This document shows, piece by piece, positions 51,239 to 60,817 of a stretch of 64,000 bases of DNA. A program made the translations under genes and the position numbers. Each line of letters starts with the position of its first letter. The first letter of the stretch is position 1. Source of the stretch: Listeria seeligeri serovar 1/2b str. SLCC3954 (GTDB lineage: Bacteria > Bacillota > Bacilli > Lactobacillales > Listeriaceae); the NCBI RefSeq assembly GCF_000027145.1, contig NC_013891.1, forward strand, positions 1,674,001 to 1,738,000, in the 5' to 3' direction. The notes under the pieces were generated by a model. The model did not search any database, was not told where the DNA came from, and was given only the letters and a program-made list of their open reading frames with translations.

Positions 51239-51727
51239 ATGAAGAAAAAAGGATACATCATAGCTTTACTCGCATTAATTTTGGTGATAGTTGTGATTTT
51301 TGTAGTTTACCGAACAGCTACGAATAACGATAGTTCAACCAAAGAAAATCAGCCAACTTCAGAAGAGAAACAAACTTCTTCTGACTCAGTCGAATCAAAG
51401 CAAGCTAATGTTGCCACTGAAGAAGTTACTGAAGCAAAAGACTTATTCGACGCTTACAAAAATGATCCAGCCAAAAAAGAAGCCACTTACAATGGTGAAA
51501 GTATAATTGCGCATGGTGTGATTACCTATATTGGGCGAGATAGTCATGGTACACCATCTATTAATCTTTCGGATAAAGCTGGCGGAGAAGGATATGTTTT
51601 ATGCGTTTTTGGTTCTTTTGACGAACTAGATGCCTTTTCTTTAGGGCAAGAAGTAACTATTTCAGCCAACTTTCACATTATGGGTTCGGATGGTATGGTC
51701 GTTTTAAAAGAAAGTAAAGTGGTCTAA
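51239..51727 (+). CDS. Membrane-anchored OB-fold protein (tRNA_anti-like)
   Basis: 162 aa. N-terminal hydrophobic segment (YIIALLALILVIVVIFVVY) with no lipobox Cys, so it is a signal anchor; Ser/Thr/Glu-rich linker to ~65; C-terminal OB-fold of the tRNA_anti-like type (AKDLFDAYKNDPAKKEATYNG, GVITYIGRDSHGTPSINLSD, VLCVFGSFDELDAFSLGQEVTI). It begins 15 bp after the second MBL gene, with AAAGGATG upstream. These domains are common in secreted Firmicute proteins and their ligands are not known. Confidence 0.75.
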   Translation: MKKKGYIIALLALILVIVVIFVVYRTATNNDSSTKENQPTSEEKQTSSDSVESKQANVATEEVTEAKDLFDAYKNDPAKKEATYNGESIIAHGVITYIGRDSHGTPSINLSDKAGGEGYVLCVFGSFDELDAFSLGQEVTISANFHIMGSDGMVVLKESKVV

Positions 51728-51761
51728 CTAAAATTTCAAAGATAGGAAAGGAATGATTTTT

Positions 51762-52370
51762 ATGAAAAAGATTCTGGTAATATTTTTTTCACTAGCGCTT
51801 ATATTAACACTATCTGCTTGTAATAATAATCAACAAAGTACTATATCGGATAAAAGCGAACAAGCAGATACTACAAAACAAACCACAAAAAAATCTCTTG
51901 TAGTTTATTACTCTCAATCTGGACATACGAAAGCACTAGCTAACGTAATACAGAAAAATACGGGCGCTGATATTTTTGAACTTGAATTGGCTAGCCCCTA
52001 CCCGGATAATTATAATCAGATGACAAAGCAAGTAGGAAAAGAACAAGCAGACCATATTACACCTAAGCTTAGTAAAAAAATAGAAAATATTAATGACTAT
52101 GACACCATTTTTATTGGTTCGCCAATTTGGCGCAGTTCCCTTGCTCCTCCAATGGCTTCTTTTATCACAAGTTATGATTTATCAGGTAAAACTATCCTCC
52201 CATTTTTCACCAGTGATTCAGGTACCTTAGGAAACAGTGTGTCTGTTATAAATAGCCTTGTTTCAAGCGATGTCACTGTCCTTGATGCGCTGGTAGTTCA
52301 AGGAAGTGATGCAACTAATGCCGAAAGTACTGTGGATGATTGGCTTAAAGAAGTAGGATTTACCGAATAG
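51762..52370 (+). CDS. Lipoprotein flavodoxin
   Basis: 202 aa. Signal peptide with lipobox LSAC (MKKILVIFFSLALILTLSAC), linker to ~40, then a complete flavodoxin fold: FMN phosphate loop YYSQSGHTKALANVI, IFIGSPIWRSSLAPPMASFI and LPFFTSDSGTLGNSVSVINSL. The ATG at 51762 gives a proper lipoprotein signal; one at 51753 would add three residues. Sited 34 bp after the OB-fold gene; last gene of the unit. A flavodoxin outside the membrane is unusual and implies extracellular electron transfer or flavin-dependent chemistry. Confidence 0.85.
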   Translation: MKKILVIFFSLALILTLSACNNNQQSTISDKSEQADTTKQTTKKSLVVYYSQSGHTKALANVIQKNTGADIFELELASPYPDNYNQMTKQVGKEQADHITPKLSKKIENINDYDTIFIGSPIWRSSLAPPMASFITSYDLSGKTILPFFTSDSGTLGNSVSVINSLVSSDVTVLDALVVQGSDATNAESTVDDWLKEVGFTE

Positions 52371-52454
52371 TAAATTCCTAAGTACTCGTCAACACTCCAA
52401 TGTATCCTGAATGTGGTCGTTAACAAGCCACTTATCTTTATAGTTAAATTGTAA

Positions 52455-52530
52455 ATAAGCAGTTAGTTCCGCGTTTAATGCCGAACCAACTGCTTATTTA
52501 TCTTGCTCAAAGCGCTTATTTCTGATAAAA
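52455..52530 (+). repeat. Hairpin repeat, copy B (after the lipoprotein operon)
   Basis: 15-bp stem ATAAGCAGTTAGTTC (52455-52469) / GAACCAACTGCTTAT (52483-52497), one G-U pair, loop with TTAAT, tail TTATCTTGCT identical to copy A at 48497. It probably ends the lipoprotein operon. The identical tail beyond the hairpin suggests common origin rather than convergent terminators. Confidence 0.6.
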
Positions 52531-52563
52531 TTACAATTGTCGTGTGTTATTAATTACATACAA

Positions 52564-52635
52564 GTCCCCTTAGTAAAACGGATATTACGAATCCCTCCTA
52601 AGGATTAAGTGCAGGTTCGATTCCTGCAGGGGACA
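52564..52635 (+). tRNA. tRNA-Arg (CCT)
   Basis: 72 nt: acceptor GTCCCCT/AGGGGAC, discriminator A, D stem GTAA/TTAC, anticodon loop CTCCTAA (CCT) on AATCC/GGATT, T arm GCAGGTTCGATTCCTGC. Closely similar to remembered B. subtilis tRNA-Arg(CCU). CCA not encoded. It stands alone between accessory-looking genes; such single tRNAs are frequent integration sites. Confidence 0.93.
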
Positions 52636-52638
52636 TAG

Positions 52639-52674
52639 ACTGTAAATCTTTTATAAAGGTTTGCAGTTTTTTAT
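52639..52674 (+). terminator. Terminator of tRNA-Arg
   Basis: 12-bp stem with two G-U pairs (52639-52650 with 52655-52666) followed by T6. Confidence 0.75.
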
Positions 52675-52776
52675 TATTTAAATTTGACAATCAAATACTT
52701 CTATAAGACCTTTCTTTATTTTTTTAGTAACTAAATGAAGCTACTATTATCAATAATATTTAACAGAACTTTTTTA

Positions 52777-52798
52777 AAATAGTAACTTATTACTATTT
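52777..52798. promoter_or_regulatory. Palindrome upstream of marR, operator 1
   Basis: AAATAGTAA-CTTA-TTACTATTT, 9-bp perfect arms, overlapping the -35 of the marR promoter. Likely MarR-family dimer site. Confidence 0.65.
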
Positions 52799-52824
52799 AC
52801 ACTAACGTAACTAGTTACTATAAT
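52796..52824 (+). promoter_or_regulatory. Promoter of the marR-flavodoxin unit
   Basis: TTTACA (52796-52801), 17-bp spacer, TATAAT (52819-52824). A second palindrome, GTAACTAGTTAC (52807-52818), fills the spacer, so binding there would block RNA polymerase. Confidence 0.8.
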
Positions 52825-52854
52825 TAAACAAAAGACTTTTCTAGGAGGTGAATC

Positions 52855-53340
52855 ATGGAAATTAATGATATGATTAAAAACTTTGCTAATAAAAGAGATA
52901 ATCAAGTCCGGGGGATTTTTGCGAGTATTTTTATTCTCGAAAATCGTTTGCAAACTGTTTTTGATAAAGCGGATGAGTATCTCACTTTAAAACAATTTAT
53001 GTTGCTTACGATGATTCGATATTCGCATGATGAAAAAACCACTTTTACGCAACTTGGGAAATTGCTTGGTTCTTCGCGGCAAAATGTAAAAAAATTAGCA
53101 TTATCACTTGAACAGAAAGGATTTATTCGTATCACACATGAACCAAATAACAAAAGAAATACTTTGCTTACAATGACAGCAAAAGCAGATGAATATTTAG
53201 AAATTGTTTTAGAGATGCATAATCAAAAGTTAGCAAGTATTTTTAATGATTATACAGATGAGGAAATCAAATTGTTTTATGGGATGATTACCAAATTATA
53301 TGCAGGCGTTGAGCGAGAGGAGCAAACAGAAGATGAATAA
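52855..53340 (+). CDS. MarR-family regulator
   Basis: 161 aa winged-helix dimer: FILENRLQTVFDKADEYLTLKQFMLL, recognition region FTQLGKLLGSSRQNVKKLALSLEQKGFI, wing HEPNNKRNTLLTMT. The ATG follows CTAGGAGGTGAATC. The gene overlaps the next by 8 bp. Two palindromes in its own promoter indicate autorepression, relieved by an unknown ligand or oxidant; a single Cys is not seen in the usual OhrR position. Confidence 0.88.
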   Translation: MEINDMIKNFANKRDNQVRGIFASIFILENRLQTVFDKADEYLTLKQFMLLTMIRYSHDEKTTFTQLGKLLGSSRQNVKKLALSLEQKGFIRITHEPNNKRNTLLTMTAKADEYLEIVLEMHNQKLASIFNDYTDEEIKLFYGMITKLYAGVEREEQTEDE

Positions 53341-53857
53341 AATGATTATTTATTCCAGTAAATATGGTACAACAGAAAAATACGCTAAAGAACTTGGTAC
53401 GAAAAAAAAGATACCAGTTTATTCTAATCAAGAAATTCCAGATACCCTACTTCAAACGGGCGAAATTATTTTCATTGGTGCCATTTATATGGGGAAAATA
53501 TCCGGCTTTGAAAAATTTGCTAAAAAATATAATTCCCTTGCAAGCAAACTTACGGTGATTTCGGTAGGTATGTATAATCCAAAACGAGAATCTAATTATA
53601 AAGACATTGAAAAAAGTGTTAAAGCAAGCCTGCAAAAAGCTAATTTTCTTTTAGAAGACATCTTTTATTTGCAAGGAAGACTGGATTTAGAACAGCTTCG
53701 TTTTAAAGATAAAATATTAGTGAATGCTTTATATAAAGGATCTAAAAAGAAAAGTACGAGTGAGCTAAATGAGAATGAAATGGATATTATCGAGGCATAT
53801 GAAGCTAATTCTGAATTAGACTTATCGGAGTTAGATAGTATTTTGGAAAAGATTTAA
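53333..53857 (+). CDS. Flavodoxin-domain protein (HemG-like)
   Basis: 174 aa. Begins MNKMIIYSSKYGTTEKYAKELG, the FMN phosphate loop of the flavodoxin_5 group that includes HemG protoporphyrinogen oxidase and related proteins; GEIIFIGAIYMGKISGFEKFA follows. The ATG at 53333 is within marR (8-bp overlap) with GAGAGGAG upstream, so it is translationally coupled. It probably acts in a redox or detoxification step controlled by the MarR protein. HemG activity is not proven; Firmicutes usually use HemY or CgoX. Confidence 0.8.
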   Translation: MNKMIIYSSKYGTTEKYAKELGTKKKIPVYSNQEIPDTLLQTGEIIFIGAIYMGKISGFEKFAKKYNSLASKLTVISVGMYNPKRESNYKDIEKSVKASLQKANFLLEDIFYLQGRLDLEQLRFKDKILVNALYKGSKKKSTSELNENEMDIIEAYEANSELDLSELDSILEKI

Positions 53858-53865
53858 TGTCATAT

Positions 53866-53905
53866 AAAAGACGCCTACAATAAAATTTATTGTAGGCGTC
53901 TTTTT
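53866..53905. terminator. Bidirectional terminator
   Basis: Long A/T-flanked stem centred on AGACGCCTACAAT / ATTGTAGGCGTCT, shared with the convergent MupG-like gene. Confidence 0.9.
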
Positions 53906-53907
53906 AA

Positions 53908-54996
53908 TTATTTTTTCTTTTCAACTAGTCTAAAGTGTTGCCACGGTAAGATAGTATCTAGTAAATAGCGTTCTTCAGGGACAATTCGAGCAACGATATT
54001 CGTGTTGCCGGAGTTTTCCATTTCTTGAAGCGCTACTTGCATTTCGCCTTTATAGCGTTCATAGCCGTTGTTGTCGATCGTTACGTCACCTTTTGCGATT
54101 GTTTCTGTATCATGCGGCTGGAAATCATACTGTTTGAAATTCACGCGTGTCATTGTTGAACGAAGCACGTAGGCAGAAGCATCGCCACGATTGAAATGTT
54201 TTTGAGTTAAAACAATTTCTTTTTCTACATCAGTCGCACCGTCTAAAAATTCAACCGCTAATTGTAATTCATTACGGTTTAGTTCGCTTAGAGCGCGTAA
54301 CTCATCTTCTGAAGCAAACATATTCCCAACAATAACATCATCAATTAATCCGGTGTTCCATAAGTCTTTCGCTTGTACTGTGATGTCCATGCCACGGTGT
54401 TCTTCCATTGTTGGCAGCCCGCCGTCTACAACAAACCATGGGCCAAATTCACCACTGTTAGAAGATACGAAAGCCGCTGTACGTAGGTTTAAGTCTTTAA
54501 ACTGTTTACTTGTACGTAAGAAATGTTCTCTGGAAAGACCAGTATATTTTCTTGGGTAGAAGTTGTGACAGCCAATAATATTTCCTACATTTGCTTGATA
54601 AGATAAGATATTTTCAACATAACGAGTACCGTTACTAATATTTAATTCGATTTTTAGGTCTGTATCATCAAAAGACATCGCTGCCTCTTCTGAACCTGAA
54701 AAACCTAAATCAAGGCGTAATCCTGCAAGCCCTAATTCTTTGAAACGATCTAATTCTTTATAAGTGATGTTTAAAGATTCAAAAACTGTTGGATCAACAT
54801 CAGCAATAACATCAAAACCTAATTCTTTCGCGCGTTTGCAAATTGTTTCTAACTTAGCAAATTCTGCCTCGTCATTTGCAGAAATTAGACAAGTAAAGAT
54901 TCTGCTAAAGCCATATTTTGCTGCTGTTTCAATGTATTCTAACGATGCCTCTAATGATACATGTTGTGGAAATACGGAAATTCCTAATTTTCTCAT
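53908..54996 (-). CDS. DUF871/MupG-family TIM-barrel protein
   Basis: 362 aa. N-terminal TIM barrel (~1-240: LGISVFPQHVSLEASLEYI, YGFSRIFTCLISANDE, DVDPTVFESL, GCHNFYPRKYTGLSREHF) and a C-terminal cyclophilin-like domain. Staphylococcal MupG splits MurNAc-6P-GlcNAc brought in by a PTS, and this protein is of that family. It is third in a sigma-54-driven operon after PTS IIB and IIA, 21 bp after the IIA gene. The exact disaccharide phosphate is not known here. Confidence 0.84.
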   Translation of the reverse strand: MRKLGISVFPQHVSLEASLEYIETAAKYGFSRIFTCLISANDEAEFAKLETICKRAKELGFDVIADVDPTVFESLNITYKELDRFKELGLAGLRLDLGFSGSEEAAMSFDDTDLKIELNISNGTRYVENILSYQANVGNIIGCHNFYPRKYTGLSREHFLRTSKQFKDLNLRTAAFVSSNSGEFGPWFVVDGGLPTMEEHRGMDITVQAKDLWNTGLIDDVIVGNMFASEDELRALSELNRNELQLAVEFLDGATDVEKEIVLTQKHFNRGDASAYVLRSTMTRVNFKQYDFQPHDTETIAKGDVTIDNNGYERYKGEMQVALQEMENSGNTNIVARIVPEERYLLDTILPWQHFRLVEKKK

Positions 54997-55017
54997 TTAA
55001 ATCATCCCTTCGAAAAC

Positions 55018-55320
55018 TTATTTAGAACGGTATAAATCAACAATTTCTTTTGCTAAATCTTTAAAAGTAATTGCATTCATTAAGTGGTCTTGTGCGTGAA
55101 CTAGTAGTAAAGATACTTCGGCTTTTTCCCCGCGAGCTTCTCCTTGAATCAAAGAAGTTTGTGAATGGTGCGCTTCTAGTAAAGCCGCTTCTGCATTTTT
55201 GATTTGCTCATCTGCTGCGTCAAAATCCCCTTTTTTTGCCGCTTCGATTGCTAACATTGCGTCACTTTTAGCGTTTCCCCCGTGTACGATTAATTGCATA
55301 ATTGTTTGTTCTAATTCCAT
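55018..55320 (-). CDS. PTS lactose/cellobiose-family IIA component
   Basis: 100 aa all-helical IIA. Active-site His is in LLLVHAQDHLMNAITF near residue 75-80 and the opening IMQLIVHGGNAKSDAMLAIEAAKKGD is typical. It receives phosphate from HPr and passes it to IIB. The ATG is preceded by AAAAGGATGTGT. 45 bp behind the IIB gene. Confidence 0.92.
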   Translation of the reverse strand: MELEQTIMQLIVHGGNAKSDAMLAIEAAKKGDFDAADEQIKNAEAALLEAHHSQTSLIQGEARGEKAEVSLLLVHAQDHLMNAITFKDLAKEIVDLYRSK

Positions 55321-55365
55321 TGTTTACACATCCTTTTTCATTTATCGAACTTATGATTGTTCTTT

Positions 55366-55695
55366 TTAGCAGTTTCCATCTTGAGGTGAATTTTCAATCA
55401 TTGTTAGTGCATCATTTAGCACTTTTTCCCCGTCCATCGTTCCGTAATCAATACCATTAATTATCGAAACTGGAATCCCCAGTGGGTCCAGTACGCGTTT
55501 TAAATTCTTCTCTAAAAAACGAACTTGCGGTGCTAGTAAAACAACGTCTACATTGTTTCTATATTTATCAAAATCCGCTTCCGCTACTGCAATAACAGTC
55601 GCTTCTACTTGCGATTTTTCGATAGCTTCTGTCATTTTTTTCACGAGAAGACTTGTAGACATACCGGCCGAACAAACTAACATGATATTTTTCAT
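55366..55695 (-). CDS. PTS lactose/cellobiose-family IIB component
   Basis: 109 aa. Phosphocysteine loop VCSAGMSTSLLVKKM with Cys ~8; VVLLAPQVRFLEKNLKRVL follows. The ATG at 55695 has AGGAGG upstream; the longer reading starts upstream of the mapped leader region. First gene of the sigma-54-controlled unit. No IIC permease gene exists in the unit, so this IIB/IIA pair must work with a permease encoded elsewhere or act in signalling. Confidence 0.9.
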   Translation of the reverse strand: MKNIMLVCSAGMSTSLLVKKMTEAIEKSQVEATVIAVAEADFDKYRNNVDVVLLAPQVRFLEKNLKRVLDPLGIPVSIINGIDYGTMDGEKVLNDALTMIENSPQDGNC

Positions 55696-55737
55696 TTTTA
55701 ATCCTCCTAGTTTGAAAAGCTGCACGATAGTATAATA

Positions 55738-55754
55738 TGCAAGATGCGTGCCAA
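55738..55754 (-). promoter_or_regulatory. Sigma-54 (-24/-12) promoter of the PTS operon
   Basis: Minus strand TTGGCACG (-24) then CATC and TTGCA (-12), an exact match to TGGCAC-N5-TTGC. Transcription would start near 55726. The neighbouring gene encodes a sigma-54 activator. Confidence 0.93.
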
Positions 55755-55803
55755 CTTTTCTTAAGTTTAGTTGCTTCTATGCTGCTTTCTAGTTTACACA
55801 AAC

Positions 55804-55839
55804 AAAAAAGCCAAGTGTGTAAAACAGTACACACTTGGC
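55804..55839 (-). terminator. Terminator of the levR-type gene
   Basis: Perfect 11-bp stem GCCAAGTGTGT / ACACACTTGGC (55810-55820 with 55829-55839), T6 on the minus strand. It lies about 55-85 bp upstream of the sigma-54 promoter, so an activator site could overlap it. Confidence 0.85.
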
Positions 55840-55851
55840 AGGTCATTTTCT

Positions 55852-58530
<2,679 letters not shown>

Positions 58531-58607
58531 CTACTCTACTCCTTTTTAAAACTCTATGTTTCCATTATACCTTTTTAAACGGCATCCTCGCAACGATAAA
58601 AATTAGG

Positions 58608-58656
58608 TAAAAAAAGCGCGCGTGCCTTTCTCCCGGTATAGAGGGAAAGACATTAC
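58608..58656 (-). terminator. Terminator of the RNA helicase gene
   Basis: Minus strand: GTGCGT and CTTTCCCTC pair with GGGAGAAAG and ACGCGC in a long stem, followed by CTTTTTTTA. Confidence 0.8.
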
Positions 58657-58660
58657 GCAC

Positions 58661-59995
58661 TTATTTGAACTTTTTAAAATTAGTTGGTTTCTTTTTTGAT
58701 TTATTTATTTTGTTATTATGCTCTGATTTAAATGATTTTGTTGGTTTTTCTTTGCGTACAGATTTTGATTTGTCTGTTGTTTTTCCTTTATACGCTGGTT
58801 TTTCTGAGCTATTTGTTTTTTCTTTGCGGACTTGTTTCGGTGGTCGTGCTGTTTTTTTGGCGATTTTGTTTTCTGGCACGGCTCCGTCAAGTAGCTTACC
58901 TTGGTAAAATCTAACTTGTTTTCCTTTTAAGTTGTGGATAGTTAGATATTGTTTTAAGGTTCTTATTTCTCGAGGGTTTGCAAAAGTAATAACGGTACCA
59001 GATTTACCCATTCGACCAGTACGCCCTGAACGATGCGTATACTCTTTTTCGCTTGCTGCTAGGTCATAATGAATAACGTATGGCAAATCTTCTATATCTA
59101 GCCCACGAGCAGCCACATCTGTAACGATTAAATAAGTTAAAGTTCCTTTTTTGAAATCATCCAGATATTTTTTGCGTTTTTCTTTACGGATTTCTCCGTG
59201 AATTCCAGCAGCTTTTACTTTATCGAAATGAAGCTTCTCAAGTAAAATCTCCATTCGCGGTTTGTCTTTTACAAAAACAAGCCCGCGCATGTCTTTAATA
59301 TGAGAAATTCGGCGTAATAAAGTGGCTTTATCGCGTGATTCTACGTCCATATAAAGATGTTCGACGTTTGTTAATTCTTCGGGTTTGGCAATAACTTCCA
59401 GTACGACTGGCTCTTGTTCTGTTTGACCGAAAAAGGTTTCGGGGTTTTCTAGTTTAGTTGCAGAAACAAGTGTCAATTGACGATCGCGCACGGCACTTTC
59501 GACTATTTCTAGCGTGCTTTTGAAGTTTTCTTGGCGAAGTAATTGGTCACATTCATCCAAAGTAATAGTTTTGATTTCGTGCATTTTAATTTTCTTTTGT
59601 TTGATTAATTCTAAGGCACGTCCTGGAGAAGCAACGATTATTTGTGGTTTTTTCTTTAGTTTTTCGATTTGGCGTTTTACATTCGCTCCACCAATTAGCG
59701 ATATTACTGTCAAATCTTCACTTGGTAACCACGAGCGGATTACCTCCGTAATTTGCATTACAAGTTCATGAGATGGCGCTAAAATTAGCCATTGTATGTG
59801 CGGGGTAGCTTCAATTTTTTCCAAGGTTGGCAGCGCATATGCTACTGTTTTCCCTGTTCCAGTTGGCGACACCGCTAAAACATCTGCGCCGTCTTTGATT
59901 GGCTGATACATAGCACGCTGAATTTCTGTTGGCGTTTCGTAGCCATGTTCTTGCCATTTTTCCGCCCAAAAGCTTGGGATTTTTGATTCTGTCAT
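58661..59995 (-). CDS. DEAD-box ATP-dependent RNA helicase
   Basis: 444 aa. Q motif region (WAEKWQEHGYETPTEIQ), Walker A SPTGTGKTVA, box II reads DECD, SAT motif SATKLENPE, helicase C motifs and HRSGRTGRMG. The C-terminal ~80 residues form a Lys/Arg/Ser-rich unstructured tail ending KKKPTNFKKFK, as in CshB-type cold-shock helicases. It unwinds RNA in ribosome assembly or decay. In L. monocytogenes the lmo1722 helicase is reported as needed for growth in the cold. Confidence 0.92.
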   Translation of the reverse strand: MTESKIPSFWAEKWQEHGYETPTEIQRAMYQPIKDGADVLAVSPTGTGKTVAYALPTLEKIEATPHIQWLILAPSHELVMQITEVIRSWLPSEDLTVISLIGGANVKRQIEKLKKKPQIIVASPGRALELIKQKKIKMHEIKTITLDECDQLLRQENFKSTLEIVESAVRDRQLTLVSATKLENPETFFGQTEQEPVVLEVIAKPEELTNVEHLYMDVESRDKATLLRRISHIKDMRGLVFVKDKPRMEILLEKLHFDKVKAAGIHGEIRKEKRKKYLDDFKKGTLTYLIVTDVAARGLDIEDLPYVIHYDLAASEKEYTHRSGRTGRMGKSGTVITFANPREIRTLKQYLTIHNLKGKQVRFYQGKLLDGAVPENKIAKKTARPPKQVRKEKTNSSEKPAYKGKTTDKSKSVRKEKPTKSFKSEHNNKINKSKKKPTNFKKFK

Positions 59996-60037
59996 GATCG
60001 GACTCCTTTATTCGTTCTTCCTTTTATCATACCATGC

Positions 60038-60817
60038 TTACTGCAAGTCTGCACTTTTATTTAGGATTTTTGTTGTGAGGAACAGGAGAAAAATACCAAA
60101 AAGTATGTTAAAAATAAAAACTAGTAACGAAAACTGAAATTCTAAGCCAATAGAATAGCTAAAGTGAATTACAGAACCTACTTGCGGTAACCAATTTTGT
60201 CCGATGTGCATTTGAGCACTATTAATCACGACGAAATAAATAATCGCTGCAATAAAGCCAAAACGATATCCATTTACCGGAATCATACTAAGTGCTGTTG
60301 CCACACAAACAATACAAGAAAGTGACATATTAACTAGCAAAAAACCTATTAAAGTTTCTAAAATTATTTTTAAAATGAACACCAGACTCAGTTCCGCTCC
60401 GCTAATTGTTGCTAAACTCAAAGTAAAGAAAAGCACCCCTGTAATTAAAATAGTCATTTCACCAGCAGAAATGATTAATTTATTTACAAGTATTTTCCAA
60501 ATCGGTATTTCGGTCTGGAAAAACAAGTAACGATTTTCATCATATACACCGGCACGTCCTGTATCAAAAAAAAGAATTAACCAAATAAATAACCAACTGC
60601 CTTCAATAAAAGAGATAAGTGTTAAAAAAACGTTATCCCCAGAAGTAAATGCCGCTCCATTAAGTTCTAAGCTAATTTCTACTGGCGTAACTGCGCCTTC
60701 TGATAATTTATAGAAAAGCCCAATTAACAAACAGATGAACCAACTAGAAAAAGTTGCAATAAACCAATAACGATGTGTGTGCCATTCTAATTTCCAGTGT
60801 GCTTTAAGCATGTCCAA
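60038..60817 (-). CDS. ABC-2-type membrane subunit
   Basis: 259 aa with six hydrophobic segments (e.g. YWFIATFSSWFICLLIGLFY, LISFIEGSWLFIWLILFF, ILITGVLFFTLSLATISGA, FSLLVFIFNILFGIFLLFL). No enzymatic motif. It overlaps the upstream ATPase gene by 14 bp, so the two are coupled. The pair plus a GntR-YtrA regulator looks like the Bacillus ytr or related cell-wall-stress exporters. Substrate unknown. Confidence 0.83.
   Translation of the reverse strand: MDMLKAHWKLEWHTHRYWFIATFSSWFICLLIGLFYKLSEGAVTPVEISLELNGAAFTSGDNVFLTLISFIEGSWLFIWLILFFDTGRAGVYDENRYLFFQTEIPIWKILVNKLIISAGEMTILITGVLFFTLSLATISGAELSLVFILKIILETLIGFLLVNMSLSCIVCVATALSMIPVNGYRFGFIAAIIYFVVINSAQMHIGQNWLPQVGSVIHFSYSIGLEFQFSLLVFIFNILFGIFLLFLTTKILNKSADLQ

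Noticed and set aside
49625-52370. Calling the MBL plus flavodoxin set a split flavodiiron protein
   Set aside because: The diiron ligand pattern HxExDH is absent; the motif is HxHxD(K/N). The likeness is only at fold level.
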